Below are positions 8,977-17,092 of a stretch of 64,000 nucleotides of DNA, in pieces (position 1 is the stretch's first letter; every line of letters begins with the position of its first letter). Source of the DNA: Robiginitalea sediminis (lineage in GTDB: Bacteria; Bacteroidota; Bacteroidia; Flavobacteriales; Flavobacteriaceae); assembly GCF_002198115.1 (NCBI RefSeq), contig NZ_NGNR01000003.1, forward strand, positions 1 to 64,000, read 5' to 3'. The notes below the pieces were generated by a model. The model was given only the letters and a program-made list of their open reading frames with translations. It did not search any database and was not told the DNA's origin. Position numbers and translations under genes: made by a program.

Positions 8977-10209
8977 ATGCTGATGAAAGAACTGCTGGAG
9001 CGGTACGAAAACAAGGCTCCTGAGATTGTTTTCCACTGGAAGGATCCGGAAACCGAGGCCGAAGGCTGGGCGGTTATCAACTCCCTAAGGGGGGGTGCAG
9101 CCGGAGGGGGAACCCGCATGCGGGAAGGCCTTGACGAAAATGAGGTGCTCTCCCTGGCCAAGACCATGGAGGTGAAATTCACCGTTTCCGGCCCGCCCAT
9201 AGGCGGTGCCAAATCCGGGATTAATTTTAACCCGGACGACCCCCGTAAACGCGGTGTCCTGGAGCGCTGGTACCACGCGGTGGCGCCCTTGCTGAAATCC
9301 TATTATGGCACAGGGGGGGACCTGAACGTGGACGAAACCCACGAGGTGATCCCCATCACTGAGGATGCCGGGGTCTGGCACCCGCAGGAAGGGGTGTTCA
9401 ACGGGCATTTCCGGCCCTCCGAGGCCGATAAGATCAACAGGATCGGCCAGTTGCGGATGGGGGTGATCAAGGTCCTGGAAAGCCCGGATTACTCCCCGGA
9501 CCTGTCCAAGAAATACACGGTGGCGGATATGATTACCGGTTTTGGCGTAGCCGAGGCCGTGCGCCACTACTACGAGATCCATGGGGGGGATGTAAAGGGA
9601 AAGCGCGCCATTGTACAGGGCTTCGGCAATGTGGGCGGGGCTGCGGCCTTTTATCTCTCCAAGATGGGGGCCCGCGTTGTGGGGATCATAGACCGCACCG
9701 GGGGGGTGATGAACCCAGAGGGCTTCTCCTTTGAGGAAATCGTAGAGCTGTTCCGGAAGAAAAAGGGCAACGCCCTGGTAGCCGACCAGCTGATCCCCTT
9801 CGAAGAGATGAACCGAAAAGTCTGGGAAATGCAGGCGGAGATCTTTGCGCCCTGTGCGGCTTCACGCCTGGTTACCCTGGAGCAGATCGACACCCTGATC
9901 CGCACCGGGCTCGAAGTGGTCAGCTGCGGGGCCAACGTCCCGTTTGCGGACCGGGAGATCTTTTTCGGGCCCATTATGGAGCATACCGACCAGCGCGTCA
10001 GCCTAATACCGGATTTTATCTCCAATTGTGGCATGGCCCGCGTTTTTGCCTACTTTATGGAGCACCGGGTGGCGATGGACGATGCTTCCATTTTTAATGA
10101 CACTTCCCAGACCATAAAAAGGGCAATTTTGAATATATTTAAGCAAAATCCAACAGGAAAGAATGTCAGCCAAACGGCATTTGAGATAGCACTTAACCAA
10201 CTCGTCTAA
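8977..10209 (+). CDS. Glu/Leu/Phe/Val dehydrogenase family protein
   Basis: 410 aa from ATG 8977 (MLMKELLERYENKAPEIVF); ATG 8983 is also possible. Reading further upstream would cross the promoter. It catalyses NAD(P)-dependent oxidative deamination of an amino acid or the reverse. The N-terminal dimerisation domain carries GGAAGGGTRM and the lysine-containing PPIGGAKSGINF. The C-terminal Rossmann domain has GFGNVGGAAAFYL. The sequence resembles the flavobacterial branch whose substrate is uncertain (leucine, valine or glutamate). It is followed closely by nhaD, 13 bases away, so the two may be cotranscribed. Confidence 0.92.
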   Translation: MLMKELLERYENKAPEIVFHWKDPETEAEGWAVINSLRGGAAGGGTRMREGLDENEVLSLAKTMEVKFTVSGPPIGGAKSGINFNPDDPRKRGVLERWYHAVAPLLKSYYGTGGDLNVDETHEVIPITEDAGVWHPQEGVFNGHFRPSEADKINRIGQLRMGVIKVLESPDYSPDLSKKYTVADMITGFGVAEAVRHYYEIHGGDVKGKRAIVQGFGNVGGAAAFYLSKMGARVVGIIDRTGGVMNPEGFSFEEIVELFRKKKGNALVADQLIPFEEMNRKVWEMQAEIFAPCAASRLVTLEQIDTLIRTGLEVVSCGANVPFADREIFFGPIMEHTDQRVSLIPDFISNCGMARVFAYFMEHRVAMDDASIFNDTSQTIKRAILNIFKQNPTGKNVSQTAFEIALNQLV

Positions 10210-10222
10210 AACGAACCTATCC

Positions 10223-11560
10223 ATGGAAACCCTTATTATCATCATTTTTCTGGTCGGATACCTGGCCATTACCCTGGAGCACAATCTGAAAATAGACAAA
10301 CTCATCCCCGCCCTGGCCATGATGGCCATCCTCTGGGCGGTAATTGCCCTGGCGCACCTGCCGGTGTTCGAGGTCAATGCGGAGCTCAAGGAGCTGGAGC
10401 CCACGCACCTGGATGAAATCCTGCTTCACCATTTGGGCAAGACCGCAGAAATACTGGTCTTCCTGCTGGGGGCCATGACCATTGTGGAGATCATCGACTA
10501 CTTCGACGGCTTCGCCACCATTAAGGGATACATACGCACGCGGAGCAAGCGCAAGCTGTTGTGGATGTTTTCCATCCTGGCCTTTATCCTCTCTGCCATT
10601 ATCGACAACCTTACGGCAACCATCGTCCTGGTTACCATCCTTCAAAAGGTAATCAAGGACCGGGAGGCCCGCCTCTGGTTTGCAGGTCTTATCATCATAA
10701 ACGCCAACGCCGGGGGTGCCTGGTCGCCCATAGGGGACGTTACCACCACCATGCTCTGGATTGCCAACAAGGTCTCCGCCCTGTCGCTCATCGAGCACGT
10801 ATTGCTGCCCTCCATCATGTGTACCCTGGTGCCCACTTTTATCGCCAGCAGGAGCAAGGTCTTCTCAGGCCAGCTGGAATCCGGCATGACCGATGAGGAC
10901 AAGCCCAAATCCAAGTACGGCCCGGTCATGCTCTACCTGGGCCTCGGGGCTATTGTTTTTGTGCCGTTTTTCAAGACCATTACCCACCTGCCTCCCTATG
11001 TGGGGATGATGCTCTCCCTGGCCGTGGTGGCTACCTTTGCGGAAATCTACAGCAGTGCCAAATTCAGCATCTCCTCGGTAGACAAGGAAGAGAGCGATGC
11101 CCATGCCTCCCACAGCCCGGTGCATGCCTCCCTGTCGAAAATCGAGCTGCCCAGTATCCTCTTTTTCCTGGGTATCCTTTTAGCCGTTGCCGCCCTGGAG
11201 TCGCTCGGATACCTGTTCCACTATGCCGAAAGCCTCAACGAGGCCATCCCCAACACAGATATCGTAGTACTCCTGCTTGGGGCGGGGTCTGCTGTAATCG
11301 ATAACGTACCTCTGGTAGCGGCCAGTATGGGGATGTTCTCCGCAGAACTGGATAACCCGCTGTGGCACTTTATCGCCTACTCTGCCGGGACCGGGGGCAG
11401 TATGCTCATCATTGGTTCCGCCGCCGGGGTTGTGGCTATGGGGATGGAGAAAATCGATTTCTTCTGGTACCTGCGCAAGATTGCCTGGCTGGCCCTCGCG
11501 GGCTTCCTGGCGGGCGCCGTTACTTTTATCCTGCTACGCGACTTTGTGCTGAACGTATAA
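10223..11560 (+). CDS. nhaD: Na+/H+ antiporter NhaD
   Basis: 445 aa polytopic inner-membrane protein with about 12 hydrophobic segments. It exports sodium in exchange for protons. Family features are IDNLTATIVLVTIL near residue 130, NANAGGAWSPIGDVTTTMLW (about 160-180) and AVIDNVPLVAASMGM in the C-terminal half, a repeat of the IDN motif typical of the ion transporter superfamily. It starts 13 bases after the dehydrogenase and precedes the exbB-exbD-tonB-like set, which suits a marine cell using sodium and proton gradients. Confidence is high for the family. Confidence 0.93.
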   Translation: METLIIIIFLVGYLAITLEHNLKIDKLIPALAMMAILWAVIALAHLPVFEVNAELKELEPTHLDEILLHHLGKTAEILVFLLGAMTIVEIIDYFDGFATIKGYIRTRSKRKLLWMFSILAFILSAIIDNLTATIVLVTILQKVIKDREARLWFAGLIIINANAGGAWSPIGDVTTTMLWIANKVSALSLIEHVLLPSIMCTLVPTFIASRSKVFSGQLESGMTDEDKPKSKYGPVMLYLGLGAIVFVPFFKTITHLPPYVGMMLSLAVVATFAEIYSSAKFSISSVDKEESDAHASHSPVHASLSKIELPSILFFLGILLAVAALESLGYLFHYAESLNEAIPNTDIVVLLLGAGSAVIDNVPLVAASMGMFSAELDNPLWHFIAYSAGTGGSMLIIGSAAGVVAMGMEKIDFFWYLRKIAWLALAGFLAGAVTFILLRDFVLNV

Positions 11561-11626
11561 TTTTGCAAGGGGGATACTTAAAAACCCAAAACCCCGTTAT
11601 TAGTAGCAACATTTAACTGAGAACCT

Positions 11627-12319
11627 ATGCTCTTGTTTCAGGATGCCATGGACGACACCCAGCTGGGTGAAATCGCGTCCGAGGAGAAAACCCTGTCTGT
11701 AATCGACCTGATCTTTAACGGGGGTACCGGAAGTATCGTGATCATCTCCGTGCTGTTTGTGATGCTGGCCGTGGCCATGTACATCTACTTCGAGCGGCTG
11801 CTCGCCATCAAGGCGGCTTCCAAGATCGACAAGAATTTCATGAACCAGATCCGGGACCACGTGATGGGGGGTAAGCTGGAGGCGGCCAAGATCCTCTGCG
11901 CCCAAACCGACAGCCCCGTAGCCCGACTTACCGAGAAGGGAATATCCCATATCGGCAAACCCCTGGATACGATCAATACGGCCATAGAAAACGCCGGGAC
12001 CTTGGAGGTATACAAGCTGGAAAAGAACGTCAGCGTGCTGGCCACCGTAGCCGGTGCCGCACCCATGATCGGGTTTCTGGGGACCGTTATCGGGATGATC
12101 CTGGCCTTCCACCAGATGGCAACCAGTGGCGGACAGGCTGAAATGGGGGCCCTGGCCTCCGGGATCTATACGGCCATGACTACCACGGTTGCAGGCCTGG
12201 TAGTGGGCATTATCGCCTATGTGGGCTACAACCACCTGGTGAACCGCACCGACAAGGTGGTCCACAAGATGGAAGCCAACGCCGTGGAGTTCCTCGACCT
12301 TTTGAGCGAACCCGTTTAA
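11627..12319 (+). CDS. exbB: ExbB/TolQ family proton channel subunit
   Basis: 230 aa. An N-terminal segment is followed by a first membrane helix (GSIVIISVLFVMLAVAMYIYFERL), a cytoplasmic loop, and two C-terminal helices (APMIGFLGTVIGMILAFHQM and GIYTAMTTTVAGLVVGIIAYVGYNHL) with the conserved G-FLGTV-G-I and TT-x-GL patterns. Together with the next gene it forms the proton-driven motor that powers TonB at the inner membrane. The gap to the exbD-like gene is 10 bases. The assignment to ExbB rather than TolQ rests on the TonB-like third gene. Confidence 0.92.
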   Translation: MLLFQDAMDDTQLGEIASEEKTLSVIDLIFNGGTGSIVIISVLFVMLAVAMYIYFERLLAIKAASKIDKNFMNQIRDHVMGGKLEAAKILCAQTDSPVARLTEKGISHIGKPLDTINTAIENAGTLEVYKLEKNVSVLATVAGAAPMIGFLGTVIGMILAFHQMATSGGQAEMGALASGIYTAMTTTVAGLVVGIIAYVGYNHLVNRTDKVVHKMEANAVEFLDLLSEPV

Positions 12320-12329
12320 GACCCTTCCC

Positions 12330-12716
12330 ATGAAACTGAAAGGACGCAACAAGATCAGCCCGGAATTCAGCATGTCCTCCATGACGGACATCGTATTCTT
12401 GTTGCTCATCTTTTTTATGCTGACCGCCAACTCGCCCAATGCCCTGGATCTGCTGCTACCCAAGGCAAGGGGAAAATCCACGAATACCCAGAATGTTTCG
12501 GTTACCATTAACCGGGACCTGCAGTATTTTGTGAACAACCAGCAGATTAACGGAGAATACATTGAAATTGAACTAAAAAAGGCGCTGAAGGATCAGGAAA
12601 ACCCGACTATTATACTGCGGGCCGAGGAGAGCGTGGCAATCAAGGAAGCCGTGCGTGTGATGGATATCGCCAACCGTAACCAGTACAAAGTGATCCTGGC
12701 AGTGCGTCCCAACTGA
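12330..12716 (+). CDS. exbD: ExbD/TolR family protein
   Basis: 128 aa. It has a short cytoplasmic N-terminus, one membrane helix with the conserved Asp (SSMTDIVFLLLIFFML), and a periplasmic domain. The Asp in the helix is the proton-carrying residue of the ExbBD/TolQR/MotAB motors. It overlaps the next start codon by one base and follows exbB by 10 bases, so the three genes form one operon. Confidence 0.92.
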   Translation: MKLKGRNKISPEFSMSSMTDIVFLLLIFFMLTANSPNALDLLLPKARGKSTNTQNVSVTINRDLQYFVNNQQINGEYIEIELKKALKDQENPTIILRAEESVAIKEAVRVMDIANRNQYKVILAVRPN

Positions 12717-13609
12717 TGGCGCTGTTAGATACCAAGCACAAGAAGAAGTCCTTTACGCTCACCACCCTCCTGTTGAGCGCACTTGTCCTGTTGCTTTTTT
12801 ACATCGGACTTACCTATATGGACCCGCCGGAGGAAAGCGGGATTACCGTAAACCTGGGCACCATGGAATTCGGTATGGGCGATACCCAGCCCCTGGAACC
12901 GGTACGCCGCCAGCAACCTGAGCCCGCGGAAGAGCCCGAAGTGTCCGAGCCCGAACCGGTAACCGAGCCGGAAGTGGACCCCACCCCCGCCGCCACCGAG
13001 GCCCCCACGGAAAATGTCCTGACACAGGACACGGAGGAATCGGTAAAAATCAACCCGGAAGAGGAAGCTCAGAAACGCGCCGAAGAGGCCCCCCGAAAGG
13101 CGCGGGAGGAAGAGGCCCGGCGCGAGCAGGAGCGGCAGGCCGAAGCCGAACGAATCCGCCGCGAACAGGAAGCCAAAAAGCGGGAACTGGACGCTATGAT
13201 GGGCGGGCTGAATACCTCTGAGGGCACTGCCGAGGGCAGTGAAGGGGACGACAACCGTCCCGGGGACAAAGGCCAGCCGGGAGGCGACCCCTATGCCACG
13301 ACCTATTACGGGGCACCGGGTACCGGGAGCGGTACCAGCGGATACGGCCTTAGCGGCAGGTCTTTGGTGAGCAACGGCAAGGTGCAGCAGGACTGCAACC
13401 AGGAAGGGCGCGTGGTGGTCAAGATTACAGTAGACCGCAACGGACGGGTAGTGGAGGCCACCCCGGGGGTACGGGGTACCACCAACAACCACCCCTGCCT
13501 GTTGGAACCTGCCCGCAAGACAGCTTTCCTCCACAAGTGGAATTTGGATTCCAACGCACCTGCCCGACAGGTGGGTTTTGTGGTGGTTAATTTCAAACTG
13601 GGGCAATAA
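12716..13609 (+). CDS. TonB-like energy transducer
   Basis: 297 aa. One N-terminal membrane helix (TTLLLSALVLLLFYIGLTYM) is followed by a Pro/Glu-rich stretch (EPEPVTEPEVDPTP) and a charged coiled-coil segment (EEAQKRAEEAPRKAREEEARREQERQAE) that would span the periplasm, a Gly-rich linker, and a C-terminal globular domain (VVKITVDRNGRVVEATPGVRG). This is the layout of TonB/TolA-type proteins that pass ExbBD motor force to outer-membrane receptors such as the heme receptor at 35.4 kb. The gene lies directly between exbD and folC without gaps. Confidence 0.88.
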   Translation: MALLDTKHKKKSFTLTTLLLSALVLLLFYIGLTYMDPPEESGITVNLGTMEFGMGDTQPLEPVRRQQPEPAEEPEVSEPEPVTEPEVDPTPAATEAPTENVLTQDTEESVKINPEEEAQKRAEEAPRKAREEEARREQERQAEAERIRREQEAKKRELDAMMGGLNTSEGTAEGSEGDDNRPGDKGQPGGDPYATTYYGAPGTGSGTSGYGLSGRSLVSNGKVQQDCNQEGRVVVKITVDRNGRVVEATPGVRGTTNNHPCLLEPARKTAFLHKWNLDSNAPARQVGFVVVNFKLGQ

Positions 13610-14821
13610 ATGGATTACAGCCAGACGCTGGAGTGGATGTTCGCCAGGCTTCCCATGTACCAGCAAAGAGGCGCCGCAGCCTACAGCGGAAAACTGGAGC
13701 CTATCCGCGCTTTCTCGGCCCACCTGGGCCACCCGCACCAGCAATTTAAAAGCATCCACGTAGCCGGGACCAATGGCAAGGGTTCCAGCAGCCATATGCT
13801 GGCATCTGTCCTGCAGGAAGCCGGGTACAGAGTGGGGCTGTATACCTCCCCCCACCTGAAGGATTTCCGGGAACGAATCCGCATTAACGGGAACCCTGTT
13901 TCCGAGGACTTTGTGACCGGTTTTATAGAGGAAAACAAAGCCTATATAGAAGCAGCGGGCCTTTCTTTTTTTGAACTTACCGTTGGTATGGCCTATGCCC
14001 GCTTTGCCCGGGAGGAAGTGGATGTCGCTGTGGTGGAGGTGGGCCTGGGCGGCCGCCTGGATGCCACCAATATCATTACCCCCATGGTGAGCCTTATCAC
14101 CAATATCGGGATGGACCACATGGAATTCCTGGGCGACGACCTGCTGAAGATAGCCCGGGAAAAAGCGGGGATTATCAAAAAAGGTATCCCGGTCGTGGTC
14201 AGCGAGACCCAGCCCGGGGTGGCCGATGTTTTCCGGGAAGTGGCCGCCGGCCAGGAGGCCCCAATTACATTCGCCGACCAGCACACCTGGCCGGAGTACC
14301 CGGTTTCCCTCCTGGGGGCCTACCAGCAGAAGAACATCAAAGGCGTGCTGGCTACCCTGCAGGCCTTGCAGGGGTTTGCCGTTTCCCATACGCACATCTC
14401 CAAAGGGCTGATGCACGTGCAGCAGAACACCGGCCTGATGGGGCGCTGGCAGATCCTGCAGGAACACCCACGCGTCCTCTGCGATACCGCTCACAACATC
14501 GAAGGCCTGGAGCTGGTGATGAATCAGCTCTCGGCCCAACAGTACCGCCACCTGTATTTTGTCCTGGCCTTTGTTAAGGGCAAGCCCCTGGATAAGATCC
14601 TGCCCCTGCTGCCTGCCGATGCCCTTTTCCATATTGCCCCCATGGGGATTCCCCGGGGGATGCCTGTGGAAAGCCTTGCCGATGCCCTGGAAGCAGAAGG
14701 CCTGAAATACAGACGTTTCAGCACCATCCCAGAGGCCTACTCCGCCGCCCTTTCCGCAGCCGAACCCGAGGACCTCATCTTCGTAGGAGGCAGTACCTTT
14801 ACGGTAGCCGAAGTCCTCTGA
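13610..14821 (+). CDS. folC: Folylpolyglutamate synthase / dihydrofolate synthase
   Basis: 403 aa. It adds glutamate to dihydropteroate and folates using ATP, in the cytoplasm. The Mur-ligase P-loop is AGTNGKGSSSHMLASVL (about residues 48-65), followed by YTSPHLKDFRERIRIN and VGLGGRLDATN, both characteristic of FolC. The C-terminal ligase domain includes DTAHN (about 290). It begins directly after the stop codon of the TonB-like gene and is the last gene before the tRNA-Val promoter, an arrangement that suggests readthrough from the exbBD operon. Confidence 0.95.
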   Translation: MDYSQTLEWMFARLPMYQQRGAAAYSGKLEPIRAFSAHLGHPHQQFKSIHVAGTNGKGSSSHMLASVLQEAGYRVGLYTSPHLKDFRERIRINGNPVSEDFVTGFIEENKAYIEAAGLSFFELTVGMAYARFAREEVDVAVVEVGLGGRLDATNIITPMVSLITNIGMDHMEFLGDDLLKIAREKAGIIKKGIPVVVSETQPGVADVFREVAAGQEAPITFADQHTWPEYPVSLLGAYQQKNIKGVLATLQALQGFAVSHTHISKGLMHVQQNTGLMGRWQILQEHPRVLCDTAHNIEGLELVMNQLSAQQYRHLYFVLAFVKGKPLDKILPLLPADALFHIAPMGIPRGMPVESLADALEAEGLKYRRFSTIPEAYSAALSAAEPEDLIFVGGSTFTVAEVL

Positions 14822-14836
14822 TTTTTTCTTTTTTTC

Positions 14837-14867
14837 TTTTGGGAACCAAAAAACGATTCTATATTTG
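14837..14867 (+). promoter_or_regulatory. Promoter of tRNA-Val(UAC)
   Basis: TTTTG (14837-14841) and TATATTTG (14860-14867) are separated by 18 bases, a good match to the Bacteroidota promoter. The -7 box ends 12 bases before the mature tRNA. Confidence 0.7.
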
Positions 14868-14879
14868 CACACCCTTTAC

Positions 14880-14954
14880 GGGCTCTTAGCTCAGTTGGTT
14901 CAGAGCACCTGCCTTACAAGCAGGGGGTCGTTGGTTCGAATCCAACAGGGCCCA
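14880..14954 (+). tRNA. tRNA-Val (anticodon UAC)
   Basis: 75 nt cloverleaf read by eye. The acceptor stem GGGCTCT pairs with AGGGCCC (one G-T pair), the discriminator is A, and CCA is not encoded. The anticodon stem CCTGC/GCAGG encloses loop CTTACAA with anticodon TAC. The T arm has GGTTCGAATCC. The D arm is TTAGCTCAGTTGG. It has its own promoter and a strong terminator hairpin behind it. Confidence 0.95.
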
Positions 14955-14968
14955 CATCAAGCAGAAAA

Positions 14969-14996
14969 CCCCGCAACGAAAGTTGCGGGGTTTTTT
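14969..14996 (+). terminator. Terminator of tRNA-Val(UAC)
   Basis: Stem CCCCGCAAC/GTTGCGGGG with a GAAA loop, followed by six T. The spacer between tRNA and stem (CATCAAGCAGAAAA) is identical to that behind the second tRNA-Val at 57.9 kb. Confidence 0.85.
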
Positions 14997-15048
14997 CATT
15001 TCAAGAGAAAGCCAAACTCGTTTGAGCTTTCTCCGGAAATGAAAAAAC
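14990..15048. repeat. Long inverted repeat behind tRNA-Val(UAC)
   Basis: Two 23-base arms (14990-15012 and 15026-15048) are complementary with two mismatches. Inside them CAAAC and GTTTG also pair, leaving a very small loop. The left arm overlaps the T tract of the tRNA terminator. The same element, with perfect arms, sits behind tRNA-Val(GAC) at 57923-57983. Confidence 0.8.
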
Positions 15049-15250
15049 ACAGCAGGCCCGCAAGGGACTGCGGGGTTTGTCTATTTGCAGCCGCGGCCCC
15101 ACTTTGGATCACAGGCGCAGCCTGTAATCCAACCAAACTTGTTCGAGCTTTCTCTTGAAATGAAAAAAACACAGCAGGCCCGAAAGGGGCTGCGGGGTTT
15201 GATTATTTGCAGTAGTGGTCCCACTTTGGATCACAAGCGCAGCCTAACTG
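15012..15250. repeat. Tandem ~121-bp repeat, tRNA-trailing family
   Basis: Two copies with a period of about 121 bases. Copy A starts at 15012 and copy B at 15133. Each holds the right arm of the hairpin (GAGCTTTCTC), a GC-rich stem-loop, TATTTGCAG (15082-15090 and 15204-15212), then CACTTTGGATCAC and a short stem-loop. Copy B is about 85 percent like copy A by eye. No gene is supported from 14955 to 15384: reading frames through this block exist only because the repeat lacks stops. Confidence 0.8.
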
Positions 15251-15384
15251 TTTTGGAGATCCCTTACTTCAGCCGGGGTCAAGTTTACAGCCGCGGATGC
15301 AGATGTATACCAGTTTCATCTGCGACAGAATCGGTATACAATGAGCAAGAATCCCCTATCTTTATCCAACCAACCTATCCTGCC

Positions 15385-15873
15385 ATGGAACCCGCCTCCT
15401 CCGAATTTTCTCCCAAGGGCTTTTTTCGTACACACCGTATCATCCACCTGGCGCTGCTGGCCGGCCTGACCATTTTTGGCCTGGTGCAGTTCAACAGGGT
15501 TGGGGGTGCGGAGATGGCCTGGGGGCAAATGGATTACCTGTTCCCGTATGGGATACCCCTGTTGGCGATGGGTGGGATTCTTGCGGGGTCGGTGGTATTC
15601 CGCCAGCAACTCAGCGCTGTTACAAAATTGGAAACCCTGCAGGCCCGGATGAACGGGTACCTGTCGGCCTGCCTTACCCGGTATGCCCTTTTGGAAGCCC
15701 CTGGCTTTCTGGCACTTTCGGCCTATGGCACTTCCGGGAACGCCGCGTATCTGGGGGTGGCCCTGGCTCTCTGGATTGCCTTGCTCCTGCTGTACCCTAC
15801 CCCGGAGCGGGCCGTGCGGGATTTACAGCTCCCGCCCCCCATGCAGGAGGCCCTTCGCAAGGGCCTGAAATAA
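15385..15873 (+). CDS. Hypothetical integral membrane protein
   Basis: 162 aa from ATG 15385. The frame is open further upstream, but that part is tRNA-trailing repeat, so the later start is chosen. Four hydrophobic segments are visible: [55 protein letters not shown] and [17 protein letters not shown] cytoplasmic tail rich in Pro and charged residues ends the protein ([19 protein letters not shown]). I do not recognise a named family. It precedes yjdM by 23 bases and may be cotranscribed with it. Confidence 0.75.
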   Translation: MEPASSEFSPKGFFRTHRIIHLALLAGLTIFGLVQFNRVGGAEMAWGQMDYLFPYGIPLLAMGGILAGSVVFRQQLSAVTKLETLQARMNGYLSACLTRYALLEAPGFLALSAYGTSGNAAYLGVALALWIALLLLYPTPERAVRDLQLPPPMQEALRKGLK

Positions 15874-15896
15874 CAACCAAAACCAAGAACAGAATC

Positions 15897-16238
15897 ATGT
15901 CCGATACCATGCTCCCCTGCCCGCGATGCGAATCCCCCTACGGATATTTTTCCCGCGAAGACCTGTATGCCTGCCCCGAGTGCGGGCACGAATGGGACCC
16001 TGCTGCAGTAGCCGAGGCATCCGGCCCTCAGGTGCGGGATTCCAACGGAAACCTCCTCCAGGATGGGGACACGGTTATCGTGATCAGGGATTTGCCCGTA
16101 AAGGGCGCTTCCGGCCCCGTTAAGGTGGGAACCAAGGTAAAGAACATCCGCCTGGTGGAAGGAGACCACAACATCGATTGTAAAATTGACGGCTTTGGCG
16201 CCATGGCCCTCAAGAGTGAATTTGTCCGCAAGGGGTAA
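15897..16238 (+). CDS. yjdM: YjdM/PhnA family zinc-ribbon protein
   Basis: 113 aa, typical length. The N-terminal zinc ribbon has two pairs CPRCES and CPECGHEW (residues 8-11 and about 26-31). A C-terminal small beta domain follows ([25 protein letters not shown]...[38 protein letters not shown]) that is diagnostic of the family once named for phosphonate use. Its real role is unknown; no phosphonate genes are nearby, so that old name should not be taken as a function. Confidence 0.93.
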   Translation: MSDTMLPCPRCESPYGYFSREDLYACPECGHEWDPAAVAEASGPQVRDSNGNLLQDGDTVIVIRDLPVKGASGPVKVGTKVKNIRLVEGDHNIDCKIDGFGAMALKSEFVRKG

Positions 16239-16278
16239 CTTTTAAAACCATGGCCCGAAAAGCCAAAAATAACCGCCT

Positions 16279-16956
16279 ATGAAACCGAATAAGACGTTGA
16301 TCGGAGCCCTTGTAGCAGGCCAGTTGATAACCGCCGGCCTGGCTTTTAGCACCGGAGAATTCCTGTTTAAATCCGGTTCGGCCGGCATAGGGATCCTGGT
16401 TATGCTGGTACTGATGGCGCCCGGGGGCTTTAAACGGGCAGATCTCTGGATGGTGGCTGGGGCGTTCCTCTATTCTATTATTGGGGACTATTTCCTGTCC
16501 CACCGGGACGGGAGCGGGATGATGTTTGTTTTCGGGATCGGTTTTTTCTTCCTGGCCCACCTCGGGTACCTGGGGTATGCCATTTACCACGGCCGGTTGC
16601 ACTGGCCGGTTACCCTCCTGTTCTGCGGCGGGTACCTGGTATTTTTCTTTACCTCCCTCTACGGGGGCATTTCGGACCCGGTCCTGATGTGGTCTGCCCT
16701 GGCTTACCTCTTTGTGTCCTGTTTCTCGATGGGGGCCGCCTGGGGGATTATGCCCAAAGGTCTTTCACGGAATCTTTTTGTTGGCGGGATTGCCCTGATC
16801 CTCTTTTCGGATACCCTGATCGCATTCCGGGAATTTATGGCCTATACGGATTGGGATTTTCTGATCCTGCCCACCTATTACCTGGCGCATATCCTGGTGA
16901 CCCTTGCCGTTTGGACCGGATGGACGCCCGAGAAACCAAGGGTGCCTTTGGTATAA
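16279..16956 (+). CDS. Lysoplasmalogenase family (YhhN/TMEM86) membrane protein
   Basis: 225 aa with about eight hydrophobic helices. Family motifs visible are GAFLYSIIGDYFLSH (the conserved S-x-x-GD) and, late in the protein, LFSDTLIAFREF, where the Asp residues are conserved in this family. Members hydrolyse the vinyl ether bond of lysoplasmalogens in eukaryotes; the bacterial substrate is uncertain. It follows yjdM by 40 bases in the same direction. Confidence 0.88.
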   Translation: MKPNKTLIGALVAGQLITAGLAFSTGEFLFKSGSAGIGILVMLVLMAPGGFKRADLWMVAGAFLYSIIGDYFLSHRDGSGMMFVFGIGFFFLAHLGYLGYAIYHGRLHWPVTLLFCGGYLVFFFTSLYGGISDPVLMWSALAYLFVSCFSMGAAWGIMPKGLSRNLFVGGIALILFSDTLIAFREFMAYTDWDFLILPTYYLAHILVTLAVWTGWTPEKPRVPLV

Positions 16957-17092
16957 TTGACAATAAAATCTCCCGTTCGGATTGTGGAGCTATCCAGTTT
17001 CCTGAAAGCCTCCGGCGAAGCCGATTTTAACAGGGGCAAGCCTTATATTTTAGGGGTGATATTCCGATATTGCAGCAAAGAGACCTACAAAG

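Noticed and set aside
12725-14872. A 715-residue minus-strand frame over exbD-tonB-folC
   Set aside because: Antisense of three well-supported genes, with no recognisable domains.
14865-15384. Open frames running through the repeat block behind tRNA-Val(UAC)
   Set aside because: They overlap the tRNA, its terminator and tandem repeats, and show no protein family features. The real membrane protein starts at 15385.
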